Below are positions 25,768 to 34,385 of a stretch of 64,000 bases of DNA, piece after piece; positions within the stretch are counted from its first letter, which is position 1, and each line of letters opens with the position of its first letter. Both the position numbers and the translations under genes were made by a program. The notes beneath the pieces are model-generated. The model saw only the letters and a program-made list of their open reading frames with translations. It was not told where the DNA came from and did not search any database. Source of the DNA: Candidatus Dependentiae bacterium (GTDB taxonomy: Bacteria > Babelota > Babeliae > Babelales > RVW-14); contig JAFEAY010000016.1 in assembly GCA_018266175.1 (NCBI GenBank), positions 25,889 through 89,888 of the forward strand, in the 5' to 3' direction.

Positions 25768-26412
25768 ATGAAAATGTTATTTTTACTCAAATGTTTTGCA
25801 CTTGGTATATCTGCAGTTGCTGGGGTTGGACCTATTTTCATTTTAACGTTTAATCGAGGCGCGCTCAAAGGTTTTGGTCGTGGACTTGCAACTGCGCTGG
25901 GAGCTGCTCTTGGCGACATGCTTCTTTTTTTTCTCGGATTAGTTGGACTATTGAGTATTCTTGAAGGCTCAAAGAATATGGTTCTTCTGCTTGATCTTAT
26001 CGGCGGCGTTGCATTGGTTATTATGGGAACAAAAATGCTTCACAGCACACCAACTTACATTCACGAACGATTGGGTGGAAATGAACCATATCTTGGCACA
26101 GTCATCAGATCATTCTTATTAACCGTTATCAACCCACTGGCAATCATCTTTTTTTTAATCGTCAGCGTACAACTACTTCCTGCGGGACAAATTCGCTTGC
26201 CCTTTAACCAAATTATCGCTGCAAGTTTAACGGTTGGTCTTGGATCGCTTACCGCTTTAACTGCTATCGCTTTTGTTGCAAGTAAGCTTGGCAAGTCATT
26301 GAGCATTGCCTATCTTCTAAAAGTTTCTTACATAACCGGTGTTATTTTTATCGGAATTGGTATTTATTTTTTCAGCGATGTCGTAAGAGCAGCTTTTCAT
26401 CTTTTTAGATAA
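25768..26412 (+). CDS. LysE/RhtB-family amino-acid exporter
   Basis: 214 residues. The N-terminal GISAVAGVGPIFILTFNRG matches the conserved G-x-x-PGP region of LysE translocators, here in the variant AGVGP. Five to six membrane spans are visible, with TVINPLAIIFFL in the middle. These proteins export amino acids or related metabolites by proton exchange. The ATG at 25768 has GGAG 7 bases upstream; in-frame ATGs at 25750 and 25762 are less well placed. Monocistronic, with its own promoter element and terminator. Confidence 0.8.
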   Translation: MKMLFLLKCFALGISAVAGVGPIFILTFNRGALKGFGRGLATALGAALGDMLLFFLGLVGLLSILEGSKNMVLLLDLIGGVALVIMGTKMLHSTPTYIHERLGGNEPYLGTVIRSFLLTVINPLAIIFFLIVSVQLLPAGQIRLPFNQIIAASLTVGLGSLTALTAIAFVASKLGKSLSIAYLLKVSYITGVIFIGIGIYFFSDVVRAAFHLFR

Positions 26413-26451
26413 AAAAAATGCGCCGAACTTTTTGAACTCAGCGCATTTTTT
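26413..26451. terminator. bidirectional terminator
   Basis: AAAAAATGCGC (26413-26423) / GCGCATTTTTT (26441-26451), 17-base loop, between convergent genes. Confidence 0.8.
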
Positions 26452-26469
26452 ATTGAGAAATTTTTAGAA

Positions 26470-27141
26470 CTAACCAAGTCGTTGGTAACGATGCGTTACT
26501 TTACCAATAACACGGAAGTTGTCTTTTCCTCGAATCAACGCAACCGGTGGGGTCTTGTGATTTACCGATTCAAGAACAATAAAATCTTCCATATAGGTAA
26601 TTTGCATGATTGCTTTGATTGGATTGTCGTTTCCATATTCAACAGCTGCAACATCACCTGAGCGAGTCCATGTTTCAGGAGATACAATTAAGTAATCGCC
26701 TTTAACAAAATTTGGAGCCATGCTGTTGTTTTCTACACAAAAGCAAAACATTGATTCATCGGTGCTGTTAAAAACAGGAACAAAAATATCTTTGTATCCT
26801 GTTGTTACTTGCATCAATTGATTGTTGTATGGCGAAGGATTCGACGGAATGTCACCCATAACCGGTACAATTTTCAACTGAAGATCAACAACCGCATTTT
26901 CAGGCATTTTAACTGAATTATCAACGTTATCGGTACGGCTTCTACGCTGAGCAAAAAGATCCACTGGATGTGTTCCAAATGCATTTGCAAGCTTTTTAAG
27001 CGCGTCTTCATTCCAACGACGAGTTCCATTCTTGATATGCGTCAGATAGCTTTCAGACATTCCTGTCTTTTCAGCAAGGACCTTGGTTGTCCAACCACGT
27101 TCTCTGAGCAATTCTTTTACACGCAATTCTGTTGATGACAT
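26470..27141 (-). CDS. XRE-type HTH plus S24 LexA/CI-like regulator
   Basis: 223 residues from the ATG at 27141 (AAGGAG 7 bases upstream; the frame opens at 27174). Residues ~4-55 form an XRE helix-turn-helix (TTKVLAEKTGMSESYLTHIK). The C-terminal half is an S24 peptidase-like fold with serine in ENNSMAPNFVKGDYL and a candidate lysine in GNDNPIKAIMQI. The usual Ala-Gly self-cleavage site before it is not seen: the matching region reads VPVMGDIPSNP. It may therefore regulate without classical autocleavage. Stands alone, divergent from rnhB; the palindrome CACATGTG at 27183-27190 in its leader is a possible operator. Not recognised as a phage repressor: no phage genes nearby. Confidence 0.8.
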   Translation of the reverse strand: MSSTELRVKELLRERGWTTKVLAEKTGMSESYLTHIKNGTRRWNEDALKKLANAFGTHPVDLFAQRRSRTDNVDNSVKMPENAVVDLQLKIVPVMGDIPSNPSPYNNQLMQVTTGYKDIFVPVFNSTDESMFCFCVENNSMAPNFVKGDYLIVSPETWTRSGDVAAVEYGNDNPIKAIMQITYMEDFIVLESVNHKTPPVALIRGKDNFRVIGKVTHRYQRLG

Positions 27142-27330
27142 AAAAAAACTCCTTCCCAAACTTTCTGCTTTCACATAACAAGCACATGTGTCGTCACTAA
27201 TATAGACTATGCCAAATTGAAAAGCTACAAAAAAATGCTAGATGTATCTATAAAAAAAATCTTTCATTATGACAAATTCTTATACCCATTTTTTAAAGAA
27301 CTATTTCCCATGTACGGCCACAAAGAATCA

Positions 27331-27339
27331 TGTTAAGAT
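27331..27339 (+). promoter_or_regulatory. extended -10 element of rnhB
   Basis: TGT-TAAGAT at 27331-27339, 53 bases before the ATG; no clear -35. Confidence 0.35.
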
Positions 27340-27392
27340 ACGGCGTAATTTGACTATTAACCCAAGCTCAACTCATTGCAGATGATGACACA

Positions 27393-28082
27393 ATGAAAAG
27401 AAAAAATATTTCATTTCCGCTCAATTACTTTGAAAAAAAAGCATGGAACGATCAATTGTATGTTTGTGGAATTGATGAGGTTGGACGTGGATGCCTTGCA
27501 GGACCAGTTGTTGTTGCAGCGGTAATTATACCTTTGAATAAATCATATCACTTACTTAAAGATTCAAAGCTTATGAGCCACGATGAGCGCGAACTTGCTT
27601 ATAAATGGATAACAAAACACTGCACCTATTCAATTGCAATTGCTTGTCATAAAACAGTTGATCAACATAACATTTATCAAACAACACTTCGAACCATGAA
27701 AAAAGCATATATCTCTTTAATTGAAAAACTCCCTTTTGCTTTTAAGCAATTAAAATATGTTGTTGTTGATGCTATGCCGCTTGTCATTGAAAAATCGTAT
27801 ACACACACTGATCTTGAAGTTCATCATTTTAATTATGGTGAATCTATTTCGCATTCAATTGCTGCAGCATCGATTATTGCAAAAGTTACACGAGACCGAT
27901 TATTGGAAAAAATAGATTGTTTATTTCCGGCCTACTCTTTTGGTAAACATAAAGGATACGCCACCAAGGTTCACATCCAGGCCCTTGAACAGCATGGCCC
28001 ATCACTCCTGCACCGTATTTCTTTTCTTTCTAACTTTGGGAAAAAGGAGTCCGATGACAATCATCAACAATCACTTTTCTGA
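27393..28082 (+). CDS. rnhB: ribonuclease HII
   Basis: 229 residues. Cleaves RNA in RNA:DNA hybrids and misincorporated ribonucleotides. Catalytic acidic residues in CGIDEVGRGCLAGP (Asp-Glu), VVVDAMPL and the later HSIAAASIIAKVTRDRLL block, then FGKHKGYATKVHIQALEQHG. Full family length. The last 29 bases overlap the next gene, whose RBS (AAGGAG, 28042-28047) lies inside rnhB, implying coupled translation. Confidence 0.93.
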   Translation: MKRKNISFPLNYFEKKAWNDQLYVCGIDEVGRGCLAGPVVVAAVIIPLNKSYHLLKDSKLMSHDERELAYKWITKHCTYSIAIACHKTVDQHNIYQTTLRTMKKAYISLIEKLPFAFKQLKYVVVDAMPLVIEKSYTHTDLEVHHFNYGESISHSIAAASIIAKVTRDRLLEKIDCLFPAYSFGKHKGYATKVHIQALEQHGPSLLHRISFLSNFGKKESDDNHQQSLF

Positions 28083-28710
28083 TACCTCATCACCATTAAT
28101 CACTCCTGTAATCGAAGAAAAAAGTTTTGCTGAAATCATTGCAAGTACGCTGGACCACTTTGTTGCTCAAAGCTGGAAGTGGGACCATTTTCCAAATTTT
28201 GGCTCGTTAATTCAGGTAACCAATAATCAAACAACAATCATCGGTTGTGTTACTCATGTTGAAACAGGATCGATGGATCCACTACGCTCGCCATTTCCTT
28301 ACCAAAAAACTGAGCTTGAACTCTTAGCTGAGCAGCCACAAATATTTGAATTTTTGCGAACAACCTTTAAAGTTCAAATATTAGGTTATTTTGAAAACCA
28401 AAATCTCCAGAGCATAACGTACCAGTTAGCCCCAAAACCCTGTAAAATCCATAGCTTTGTTGCTCAAAGCTCCCCCGATGTCATCAGGATTTTTTTTGGA
28501 AAAGCTGATTATTTACATTTGCTTTTTGCGTTTGCTCACCAGATACCCAATATCGATGAACTCTTACTTGCTATTATCCATCAACTCACCGATCAAAAGC
28601 TTTTTTCTCAAGAACACTTTGAATCACTTTGTGAAATGTACTCACTGCTCACCGCAAATGACTATCGACGTATGAAACTATTCTTGCAACGTATCGAACA
28701 ACTCATCTAA
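28054..28710 (+). CDS. conserved protein of unknown role, coupled to rnhB
   Basis: 218 residues from the ATG at 28054 with AAGGAG 6 bases upstream; the same frame is open earlier, inside rnhB, but that part is a shadow. The central region (IIGCVTHVETGSMDPLRSPF, QPQIFEFLRTTFKVQILGYF) resembles a bacterial family sometimes described as HAS-barrel-like, found in HerA-type ATPase partners. That match is from memory and moderate at best. No signal peptide, so cytoplasmic. A role in nucleic-acid metabolism is suggested only by coupling to rnhB. Confidence 0.6.
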   Translation: MTIINNHFSDTSSPLITPVIEEKSFAEIIASTLDHFVAQSWKWDHFPNFGSLIQVTNNQTTIIGCVTHVETGSMDPLRSPFPYQKTELELLAEQPQIFEFLRTTFKVQILGYFENQNLQSITYQLAPKPCKIHSFVAQSSPDVIRIFFGKADYLHLLFAFAHQIPNIDELLLAIIHQLTDQKLFSQEHFESLCEMYSLLTANDYRRMKLFLQRIEQLI

Positions 28711-28741
28711 TCTCAATCTATTATAAGCCAAGGAGGAAATC

Positions 28742-29305
28742 ATGAACTATGCCACAACAGTAAATTTTTTTTACACAGTAGTCATTTCATTCACGCTTTT
28801 GACATTAAATTGCCGGGCAAATATTACGTATATAAAAAATAAATCTGAAAATCCCATTACAGTCACACTGATGTCGCATAATGGTGACGAATTTAAAAAC
28901 TCACCTATCGAAGTATTTGATAGTACCGAAGAACGTTATGAATTAGTTGATATCCCATTAATAATTGAATCAGGTTCTTCACTCAAGGTAAATATGGAAA
29001 TTCCCCAATCTTTAGATGAATTTACCGAAAAAACGCCTTTTCAAGAAATCCCAACAATCGTCCCAACATACCTTAAAGTAACAACTAAGCGCTTTTTGAG
29101 AGATAAAAATCGATATCAAGACGCAACATTCAATATAGTCTATGGTAAGCACGCTTCATCATCAGCCATATGGTCACAAAAAATCGTCGCAACACAAGTA
29201 ACGGCTATAGCTATCTTGGGCCAAATAAGCCCTTGCATGAACCTAGTCATCGACGAAAACGGCTCTCCATCAATTAAAATTGTTCTCCATCGAGAATTAC
29301 CATAA
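28742..29305 (+). CDS. small exported protein of unknown function
   Basis: 187 residues. Strong RBS AAGGAGGAAATC before the ATG. Signal peptide of residues ~1-27 (VNFFYTVVISFTLLTLNC), possibly with Cys near the cleavage site. The mature part is predicted beta-rich (ITYIKNKSENPITVTLMS), reminiscent of small periplasmic or surface beta-sandwich domains. No known family recognised. Confidence 0.55.
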   Translation: MNYATTVNFFYTVVISFTLLTLNCRANITYIKNKSENPITVTLMSHNGDEFKNSPIEVFDSTEERYELVDIPLIIESGSSLKVNMEIPQSLDEFTEKTPFQEIPTIVPTYLKVTTKRFLRDKNRYQDATFNIVYGKHASSSAIWSQKIVATQVTAIAILGQISPCMNLVIDENGSPSIKIVLHRELP

Positions 29306-29439
29306 AACCCCTGGGTAATTCAAACTGAATATATTTAAAATATTTAAAAATTTTGATTGATAAAACTATTATGCGCGCTATATTTCTAATGAAAAATCTA
29401 GAATAACAGCAACTGACATCTGGACAAAAGGTAACCGAC

Positions 29440-29616
29440 ATGACAACAGACAGCGCGCATAAGGTTGAACAATCCTCCTTGCATTGTTCATACGATTTCA
29501 TGTATGAACCAATTTACACACCAAGCTATAATATTTCGTTTATCTTTTATGATGAAAACGAAATTGAAGATGATAGTGAAAACTATGAAGAAGAGTTCTG
29601 CCCTCCTATTCATTAA
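29440..29616 (+). CDS. small acidic ORF (58 residues)
   Basis: ATG at 29440 with AAAAGG 8 bases upstream; stop at 29614-29616. The product is rich in Tyr, Asp and Glu (DENEIEDDSENYEEEF) and lacks a signal peptide. Coding status is uncertain: it is short and has no recognised homologue, but the RBS, start and biased acidic composition support it. The remaining gap to 29862 holds only a GC-richer imperfect hairpin around 29684-29710. Confidence 0.35.
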   Translation: MTTDSAHKVEQSSLHCSYDFMYEPIYTPSYNISFIFYDENEIEDDSENYEEEFCPPIH

Positions 29617-29862
29617 AATATAGTATAACTATCAGCTTTAAATCCAACACAAATCAACAGCCCAAAGGGCACCTTCCCCGCCATGGCCTTGAGGCTTTGC
29701 TCCTTAGGCCAATAGAATACTCATTTTTAGCCAAAGCAGCCCCATTTGACAATTTTCAATTATTTTGACAATCTGAATTAATAATTAAAATTTATAAAAA
29801 TTTTTAAACCTGAACATTGCATAAATTATGTAATAACAATAAAAAACAAAATGGAGTTTACC

Positions 29863-31557
29863 ATGAAAAAGAATCGTTTACTCGCTGCGCTTTGTGCTGC
29901 AGCATACCTGCTCACACAACCAGCGCTGCTGAATGCAAACATTCCAAAATTGGAAAAATTGGCTTTTAATGAAGTCGTAGATAAAGCTCTGAGCATGAAA
30001 GTTGACTTAAGCAAGCCAATCAACAAAAACGATGCTGCATTCAAGAGAATTTGGGCACTCACCAGACCAACCATGCCCGCCATGAATAATGACCTTTACC
30101 TGCAACTCATTGACCCACTGGCCAATCCAAGCCATCAAACACTCAGCGGTCATACGAATGCGGTCAAATCCGTCATTCAGCTGCGCAATGGCAACCTTGC
30201 TTCTGCCTCATCGGACCACTCCATCAAAATCTGGAACCCTGTAAACGAGCAATGCATCCACACACTCAGCGGCCATACCAATTCAATCACTTCAGTGATT
30301 CAGCTGCGCAATGGCAACCTTGCTTCTACTTCATGGGACCGAACCATCAAAATCTGGGACCCTGTAAACGGGCAATGTATCAACACACTCCAGGGCCATA
30401 CCGGTGTGGTCAGCTCCGTCATTGAGCTACGCAATAGCAACCTTGCTTCTGCCTCATCGGACCACACCATCAAAATCTGGAACCCTGTAAACGGGCAATG
30501 TCTCCACACACTAACGGGTCATACCGATTCGGTCAATTCAGTCATTGAGCTACGCAATGGCAACCTTATTTCTGCTTCAGACGACGAAACCATCAAAATC
30601 TGGAACCCTGTAAACGGGCAATGTATCCACACACTCAGCGGACATACCCATCGCGTTAATTCAGTTATTGAGCTGGGCAATGGCAACCTTGCTTCTATTT
30701 CATGGGACGACACCATCAAAACTTGGAACCCTGTAAACGGGCAATGTATCAACACACTCAGCGGCCATACCAATTTAATCACTTCAGTGATTCAGCTGGG
30801 CAATAGCAACCTTGCTTCTACTTCATGGGACCGAACCATCAAAATCTGGAACCCCGTAAACGGGCAATGTATCAACACACTCAGCGGCCATACCAATTGG
30901 ATCTTGTCAGTCATTGAGCTGCGCAATGGTAACCTTGCCTCTACTTCATGGGACCACACCATCAAAATCTGGAACCCTGCAAACAAGCAATGCCTCCACA
31001 CACTCAGCGGTCATACCGATTCGGTCATTTCAGTCATTCAGCTGCGCAATGGTAACCTTGCTTCTACTTCATTGGACGGTACCATCAAAATCTGGAATAT
31101 CTATCCAAACGAAATCAGATCAATTTTCGAACAGGCAGAAGAAGATCAAGAGTCTGCTGTGCAAAAAATAGTTCTCTTGATGCAACTCCAGCACCACTTT
31201 AAAAGCAATAAACTCGCATTACTTCATCAAGACTGGATGAGTTTGTTTAATCTCCTGCCAAGATGCTACCAAGATATTTATCGCAACATTGTCCAGGCAT
31301 GTAATGACAATGAAAGCACTTGCGTTGTTTATGACAACCAGGACATCATCGATGATAACGATTTTAATTTCGAGCCGATGAACATTGACAACACAAACCA
31401 TGGTAAAAAGAGAAAACGGAATGAGTCGAATGACTTAGAGCGGCAAAATGATGAACTCAAAAAGATTAAAGATACCAGCGATGATGATAACACTGATAAT
31501 GAAGAGCAAAACAGTCACACAACAGGATCATTTTTTAACCCCTGTTCAATTATGTAA
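29863..31557 (+). CDS. exported WD40-repeat protein with NLS-like motif and C-terminal CaaX box
   Basis: 564 residues from the ATG at 29863; the upstream in-frame ATG at 29851 overlaps the GGAG. Signal peptide KNRLLAALCAAAYLLTQPAL. From residue ~93 there are eight WD40 repeats of exactly 41 residues (pattern TLSGHT...SVIQLRNGNLAS...D..IKIWNPVN.QC), enough for one propeller. A helical region (~415-480) is followed by a very acidic/basic tail with KKRKR at 515-519, an NLS-like cluster, and the protein ends NPCSIM. CSIM fits a CaaX farnesylation box and is identical to the prelamin A terminus. Bacteria lack farnesyltransferase, so this would function only in a eukaryotic host. Effector role is inference. 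Confidence 0.85.
   Translation: MKKNRLLAALCAAAYLLTQPALLNANIPKLEKLAFNEVVDKALSMKVDLSKPINKNDAAFKRIWALTRPTMPAMNNDLYLQLIDPLANPSHQTLSGHTNAVKSVIQLRNGNLASASSDHSIKIWNPVNEQCIHTLSGHTNSITSVIQLRNGNLASTSWDRTIKIWDPVNGQCINTLQGHTGVVSSVIELRNSNLASASSDHTIKIWNPVNGQCLHTLTGHTDSVNSVIELRNGNLISASDDETIKIWNPVNGQCIHTLSGHTHRVNSVIELGNGNLASISWDDTIKTWNPVNGQCINTLSGHTNLITSVIQLGNSNLASTSWDRTIKIWNPVNGQCINTLSGHTNWILSVIELRNGNLASTSWDHTIKIWNPANKQCLHTLSGHTDSVISVIQLRNGNLASTSLDGTIKIWNIYPNEIRSIFEQAEEDQESAVQKIVLLMQLQHHFKSNKLALLHQDWMSLFNLLPRCYQDIYRNIVQACNDNESTCVVYDNQDIIDDNDFNFEPMNIDNTNHGKKRKRNESNDLERQNDELKKIKDTSDDDNTDNEEQNSHTTGSFFNPCSIM
30139..31098 (+). repeat. tandem 123-bp repeats encoding WD40 blades
   Basis: Eight near-identical direct repeats of period 123 bases, phased to 41 codons; the last is truncated. 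The high DNA similarity between copies implies recent duplication and makes in-frame gain or loss of blades by recombination likely. Confidence 0.9.
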
Positions 31558-31574
31558 TAAGGAATCGGTTAGAA

Positions 31575-31596
31575 GGAGGTGAGCAAAATCACCTCT
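31575..31596. other. small hairpin after the WD40 gene
   Basis: GGAGGTGA (31575-31582) / TCACCTCT (31589-31596), 6-base loop. It would hide an AGGAGGTGA sequence, a perfect anti-SD complement, in the 3' region. No start codon follows it. Confidence 0.45.
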
Positions 31597-31618
31597 GACG
31601 TCCCATGCTGAGCGAAAA

Positions 31619-31650
31619 AAAAGGGATGGATTGTAAGGTCCATCCCTTTT
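31619..31650. terminator. bidirectional terminator
   Basis: AAAAGGGATGGA (31619-31630) / TCCATCCCTTTT (31639-31650), 8-base loop, between the convergent WD40 and MCE genes. Confidence 0.88.
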
Positions 31651-31669
31651 AGTTTTTAGATTATGAAAA

Positions 31670-33220
31670 CTATCGGCGATTCAATGGAATCTGAGAAATA
31701 AAGTATTTCAAATCATCATCACTAAATCTAAACCCACCACCAATAAATGGATTTGCGGTTCGCTTGCTTACAAAGTCATCAATACCAAATGTTGTATATA
31801 AATTCTTCATAAAGAATGCTTTATTAAGCCATTTTATATGCGGTCTTGCATCATCAAAGCGATTAACACCATTAAGATCATATGCTTCTAATGAAGTAAT
31901 CCAATGAACCAATTTGGTGTTAAGTGGAACATAGAAATCGCAACCAACACCAAAAGTGTTTTCAAATAATCCGATACGGAAAATCATTCGGTCAAAACGC
32001 TTACCAAATTGCAGTCCAAACAAAATATCATTTTTCTTTTGAACCGTGCGTTCAACAACTTCAGCAAATTCAACTTTACGCTCAAGCGGGATATCAAGAT
32101 CACTTGGATTCAAAAGAGCACCTTTGTTATCACGGCGCACCGTATGTCGCACATGACGTTCGATGCTTCCTCGCTCATCACTCACGAGTTGAATCATGTA
32201 GAAACAATCCGAGTTTGGGCGAAGCTTTAACTCAAAATACCCTTTTGAATTGCTATCACGGAGCATTGTTTCAGAATGCATATCAACACTCAGCGTAAGC
32301 GCTTGCGTGCGAGTAACATAATCCTTTAATCCACGAAGCGTCTTTTTTAAGTCCGCATAGGTCTCTTCTTCATTAATCAATTTACCAACAACGCCTTTGC
32401 CCGTGTTAATCTTTTCCATAACCTGGCCGGCTTCTTTAAAAGTGTCTCTGGCTTGAATTGAAGCATCTTCAACATGAACAAATGCATTACCAACTCGCTC
32501 AGATGCTGAACCAAAATCTCCAACAACTTTATCTGCATGAGTTTGTAATTTTTGAGAAAGTTCAGGAATGCTCTTTCTCATCTCTTTAGCTGTTTCTTTA
32601 AAGTCTTGCAGCATGGTGTTAACAGTCTCTTCGTTATTTTTCATGGTACGTTGAAGAACCTCTGAAAAATCTGCAATACGATCAGATGCGTTTGCAATCG
32701 AGCTGAGTGCGGTACGCATGTTATCTTCGCCTTGTCTGGTTGCAAAAGTACCTTTAAATGAAGATGCGATATCATGAATTGCTGTTGCAATGTCTCTAAA
32801 CTGATCGAGCAACTCGCCCACACTTGCGGGAGTTTTGCCGGGCATAGAGAGCGTGCTTCCTGGTAACAAAAGGCCCGTTGATGGATCGCCCGGATCAATT
32901 TCAAGACTCTTTGCTCCAATTAAACCGTCCTGATGAATCATTGCATAGGCATTTTTTGCAAGCTTGTTGTATTTATTGACGCGCATCATTACTTCAGCTT
33001 TTCCGCCATCCAACAATTCAATGGATTCAACCCATCCAACTTCAACACCAGCAATTTTCACAGGGGCCTTAAACGTCAATCCACCAGTATCATCAAAGTA
33101 TGCTTTGTATGAGTAGTATTGATTTCTATCAAGCCGAATTTCGCGAATATTAATACTAAGGTAGAGGAAAATGCCGATGGCTGTAAGAATAAATATACCA
33201 ACTCGTGTTTCTAACTTCAC
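31670..33220 (-). CDS. MCE (MlaD-like) domain protein
   Basis: 516 residues from a GTG start after AGAAGG. Single N-terminal membrane anchor (VGIFILTAIGIFLYLSI), then an MCE domain (~35-120: YKAYFDDTGGLTFKAPVKIA, GVEVGWVESI, IGAKSLEIDPG). Next comes a long helical region typical of MlaD/PqiB relatives, and a C-terminal beta-rich part from ~300. MCE proteins form hexameric tunnels moving lipids between inner and outer membranes. It is the last gene of the type II secretion operon, 16 bases after gspK; no MlaE/MlaF partners are adjacent. The beta-rich tail is unusual and could contact the outer membrane. Confidence 0.85.
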   Translation of the reverse strand: MKLETRVGIFILTAIGIFLYLSINIREIRLDRNQYYSYKAYFDDTGGLTFKAPVKIAGVEVGWVESIELLDGGKAEVMMRVNKYNKLAKNAYAMIHQDGLIGAKSLEIDPGDPSTGLLLPGSTLSMPGKTPASVGELLDQFRDIATAIHDIASSFKGTFATRQGEDNMRTALSSIANASDRIADFSEVLQRTMKNNEETVNTMLQDFKETAKEMRKSIPELSQKLQTHADKVVGDFGSASERVGNAFVHVEDASIQARDTFKEAGQVMEKINTGKGVVGKLINEEETYADLKKTLRGLKDYVTRTQALTLSVDMHSETMLRDSNSKGYFELKLRPNSDCFYMIQLVSDERGSIERHVRHTVRRDNKGALLNPSDLDIPLERKVEFAEVVERTVQKKNDILFGLQFGKRFDRMIFRIGLFENTFGVGCDFYVPLNTKLVHWITSLEAYDLNGVNRFDDARPHIKWLNKAFFMKNLYTTFGIDDFVSKRTANPFIGGGFRFSDDDLKYFISQIPLNRR

Positions 33221-33236
33221 GAAATGTAACCTTCTT

Positions 33237-34385
33237 TTAAAGCCAATAAATTTTATCTATTTTGAACATTGTTTTCGATTGAGAAGTTTTGTCTTGCTTC
33301 TCGCTCTCCTGAACCTGCCCTTGCGCAGGAACCTTTTCTTGCTGGCCAGAAACTTTTTCAGGCGCTTGTGCCTTCTTTGCAGTTTCTCGTACAAGAGCAA
33401 GCACTCGTTGCTCTACATGACCAACTTTTCCACACGATAACACAGAATAAACCTTGGGCCCAAATTCTTTACTAAAAACTGGCTGCATTTCTTTCAAAAA
33501 TTTAGGCTTTTCTCCGTACAAAGGCTCAACCGAAGGCCAATTTTTATCCCAGTCACTCAACCATTGAGCACTAAACGACTGCGCTATTTTTTTAAACGCT
33601 TCTTTCATTTCTGAAGAGTCGGATGCTGTCGGTCGTCGTATTCCAAAAACTGCACACAGTGCATCGGAAAAAAGCAATGGTTCAATGGTATCACGGCAAG
33701 ACCAAATCGTAAAGATATCCTGCAACATGATTTCTGTGTTTGCTTCGCTCTTCTTTTTTTTTGTCCCACGCACCGGCGGCTCATAAAACATATTAAGCTG
33801 TTCGAATCCAGGAATCAATGAAAGTTCAGAAATATCATCAAGCTTACGCTGGCGCTTTTTTAAAAACTCAGTTATTTGTTTGAGCATTTCACCTGCAGCC
33901 ATTTTACCAGGAATTTCTAGCCCCTTAAGTAGAGCCTGATATTCCTTTTTGAATTCCTGCTTTTTAAAATCAAAAGCTTCATTAATATTTATTTTACCAT
34001 GTTCACTGGTAATGCAAATTTTCATTTCACCATCAATTCCGTCAATTGATTCTTTGAGCGCAAAGGTTCGCCAACGGTTCAAGTGCGGAAGAAGTTTACC
34101 AAGTAATCGGCGATTTTTTTTTGCTTTATCTGATCCTGCTTTTTTTTCTGGATCCTGCTCATCCTGCCCATCTTTTTTTTCATCCTTCTCAGGAATCGAA
34201 AGTGATGCAATCGCAACCTGAATACCCCCAAGCGCAAGAATTTCGGCATGTTCTCGATCAACCATTGTTTTGGTAAACAATGAACCAATCAACACATTGC
34301 GTAGAAGTTGTTCGGTAAAAACAACGATGACGGAGAGAACGAGTAAACAGATAATGACGATTGAGCCTGGGCGCTTTTTTTTCAT
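33237..34385 (-). CDS. gspK: type II secretion minor pseudopilin GspK-like
   Basis: 382 residues. N-terminal KKKRPGSIVIICLLVLSVIVVFTEQ anchors it like GspK, which caps the pseudopilus tip and characteristically lacks the standard conserved Glu+5. A GspK-type helical body follows (EHGKININEAFDFKKQ, LDDISELSLIPGFEQLN). Two Lys/Glu/Gln-rich insertions (around residues 65-90 and the last 60 residues) are unusual. Start overlaps the gspJ stop by 4 bases (ATGA), so it is translationally coupled. Confidence 0.75.
   Translation of the reverse strand: MKKKRPGSIVIICLLVLSVIVVFTEQLLRNVLIGSLFTKTMVDREHAEILALGGIQVAIASLSIPEKDEKKDGQDEQDPEKKAGSDKAKKNRRLLGKLLPHLNRWRTFALKESIDGIDGEMKICITSEHGKININEAFDFKKQEFKKEYQALLKGLEIPGKMAAGEMLKQITEFLKKRQRKLDDISELSLIPGFEQLNMFYEPPVRGTKKKKSEANTEIMLQDIFTIWSCRDTIEPLLFSDALCAVFGIRRPTASDSSEMKEAFKKIAQSFSAQWLSDWDKNWPSVEPLYGEKPKFLKEMQPVFSKEFGPKVYSVLSCGKVGHVEQRVLALVRETAKKAQAPEKVSGQQEKVPAQGQVQESEKQDKTSQSKTMFKIDKIYWL

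Noticed and set aside
30300-31001. Several minus-strand frames with repeated HCPFTGFQILMV sequence
   Set aside because: They are antisense shadows of the tandem WD40 repeats and repeat only because the DNA repeats.
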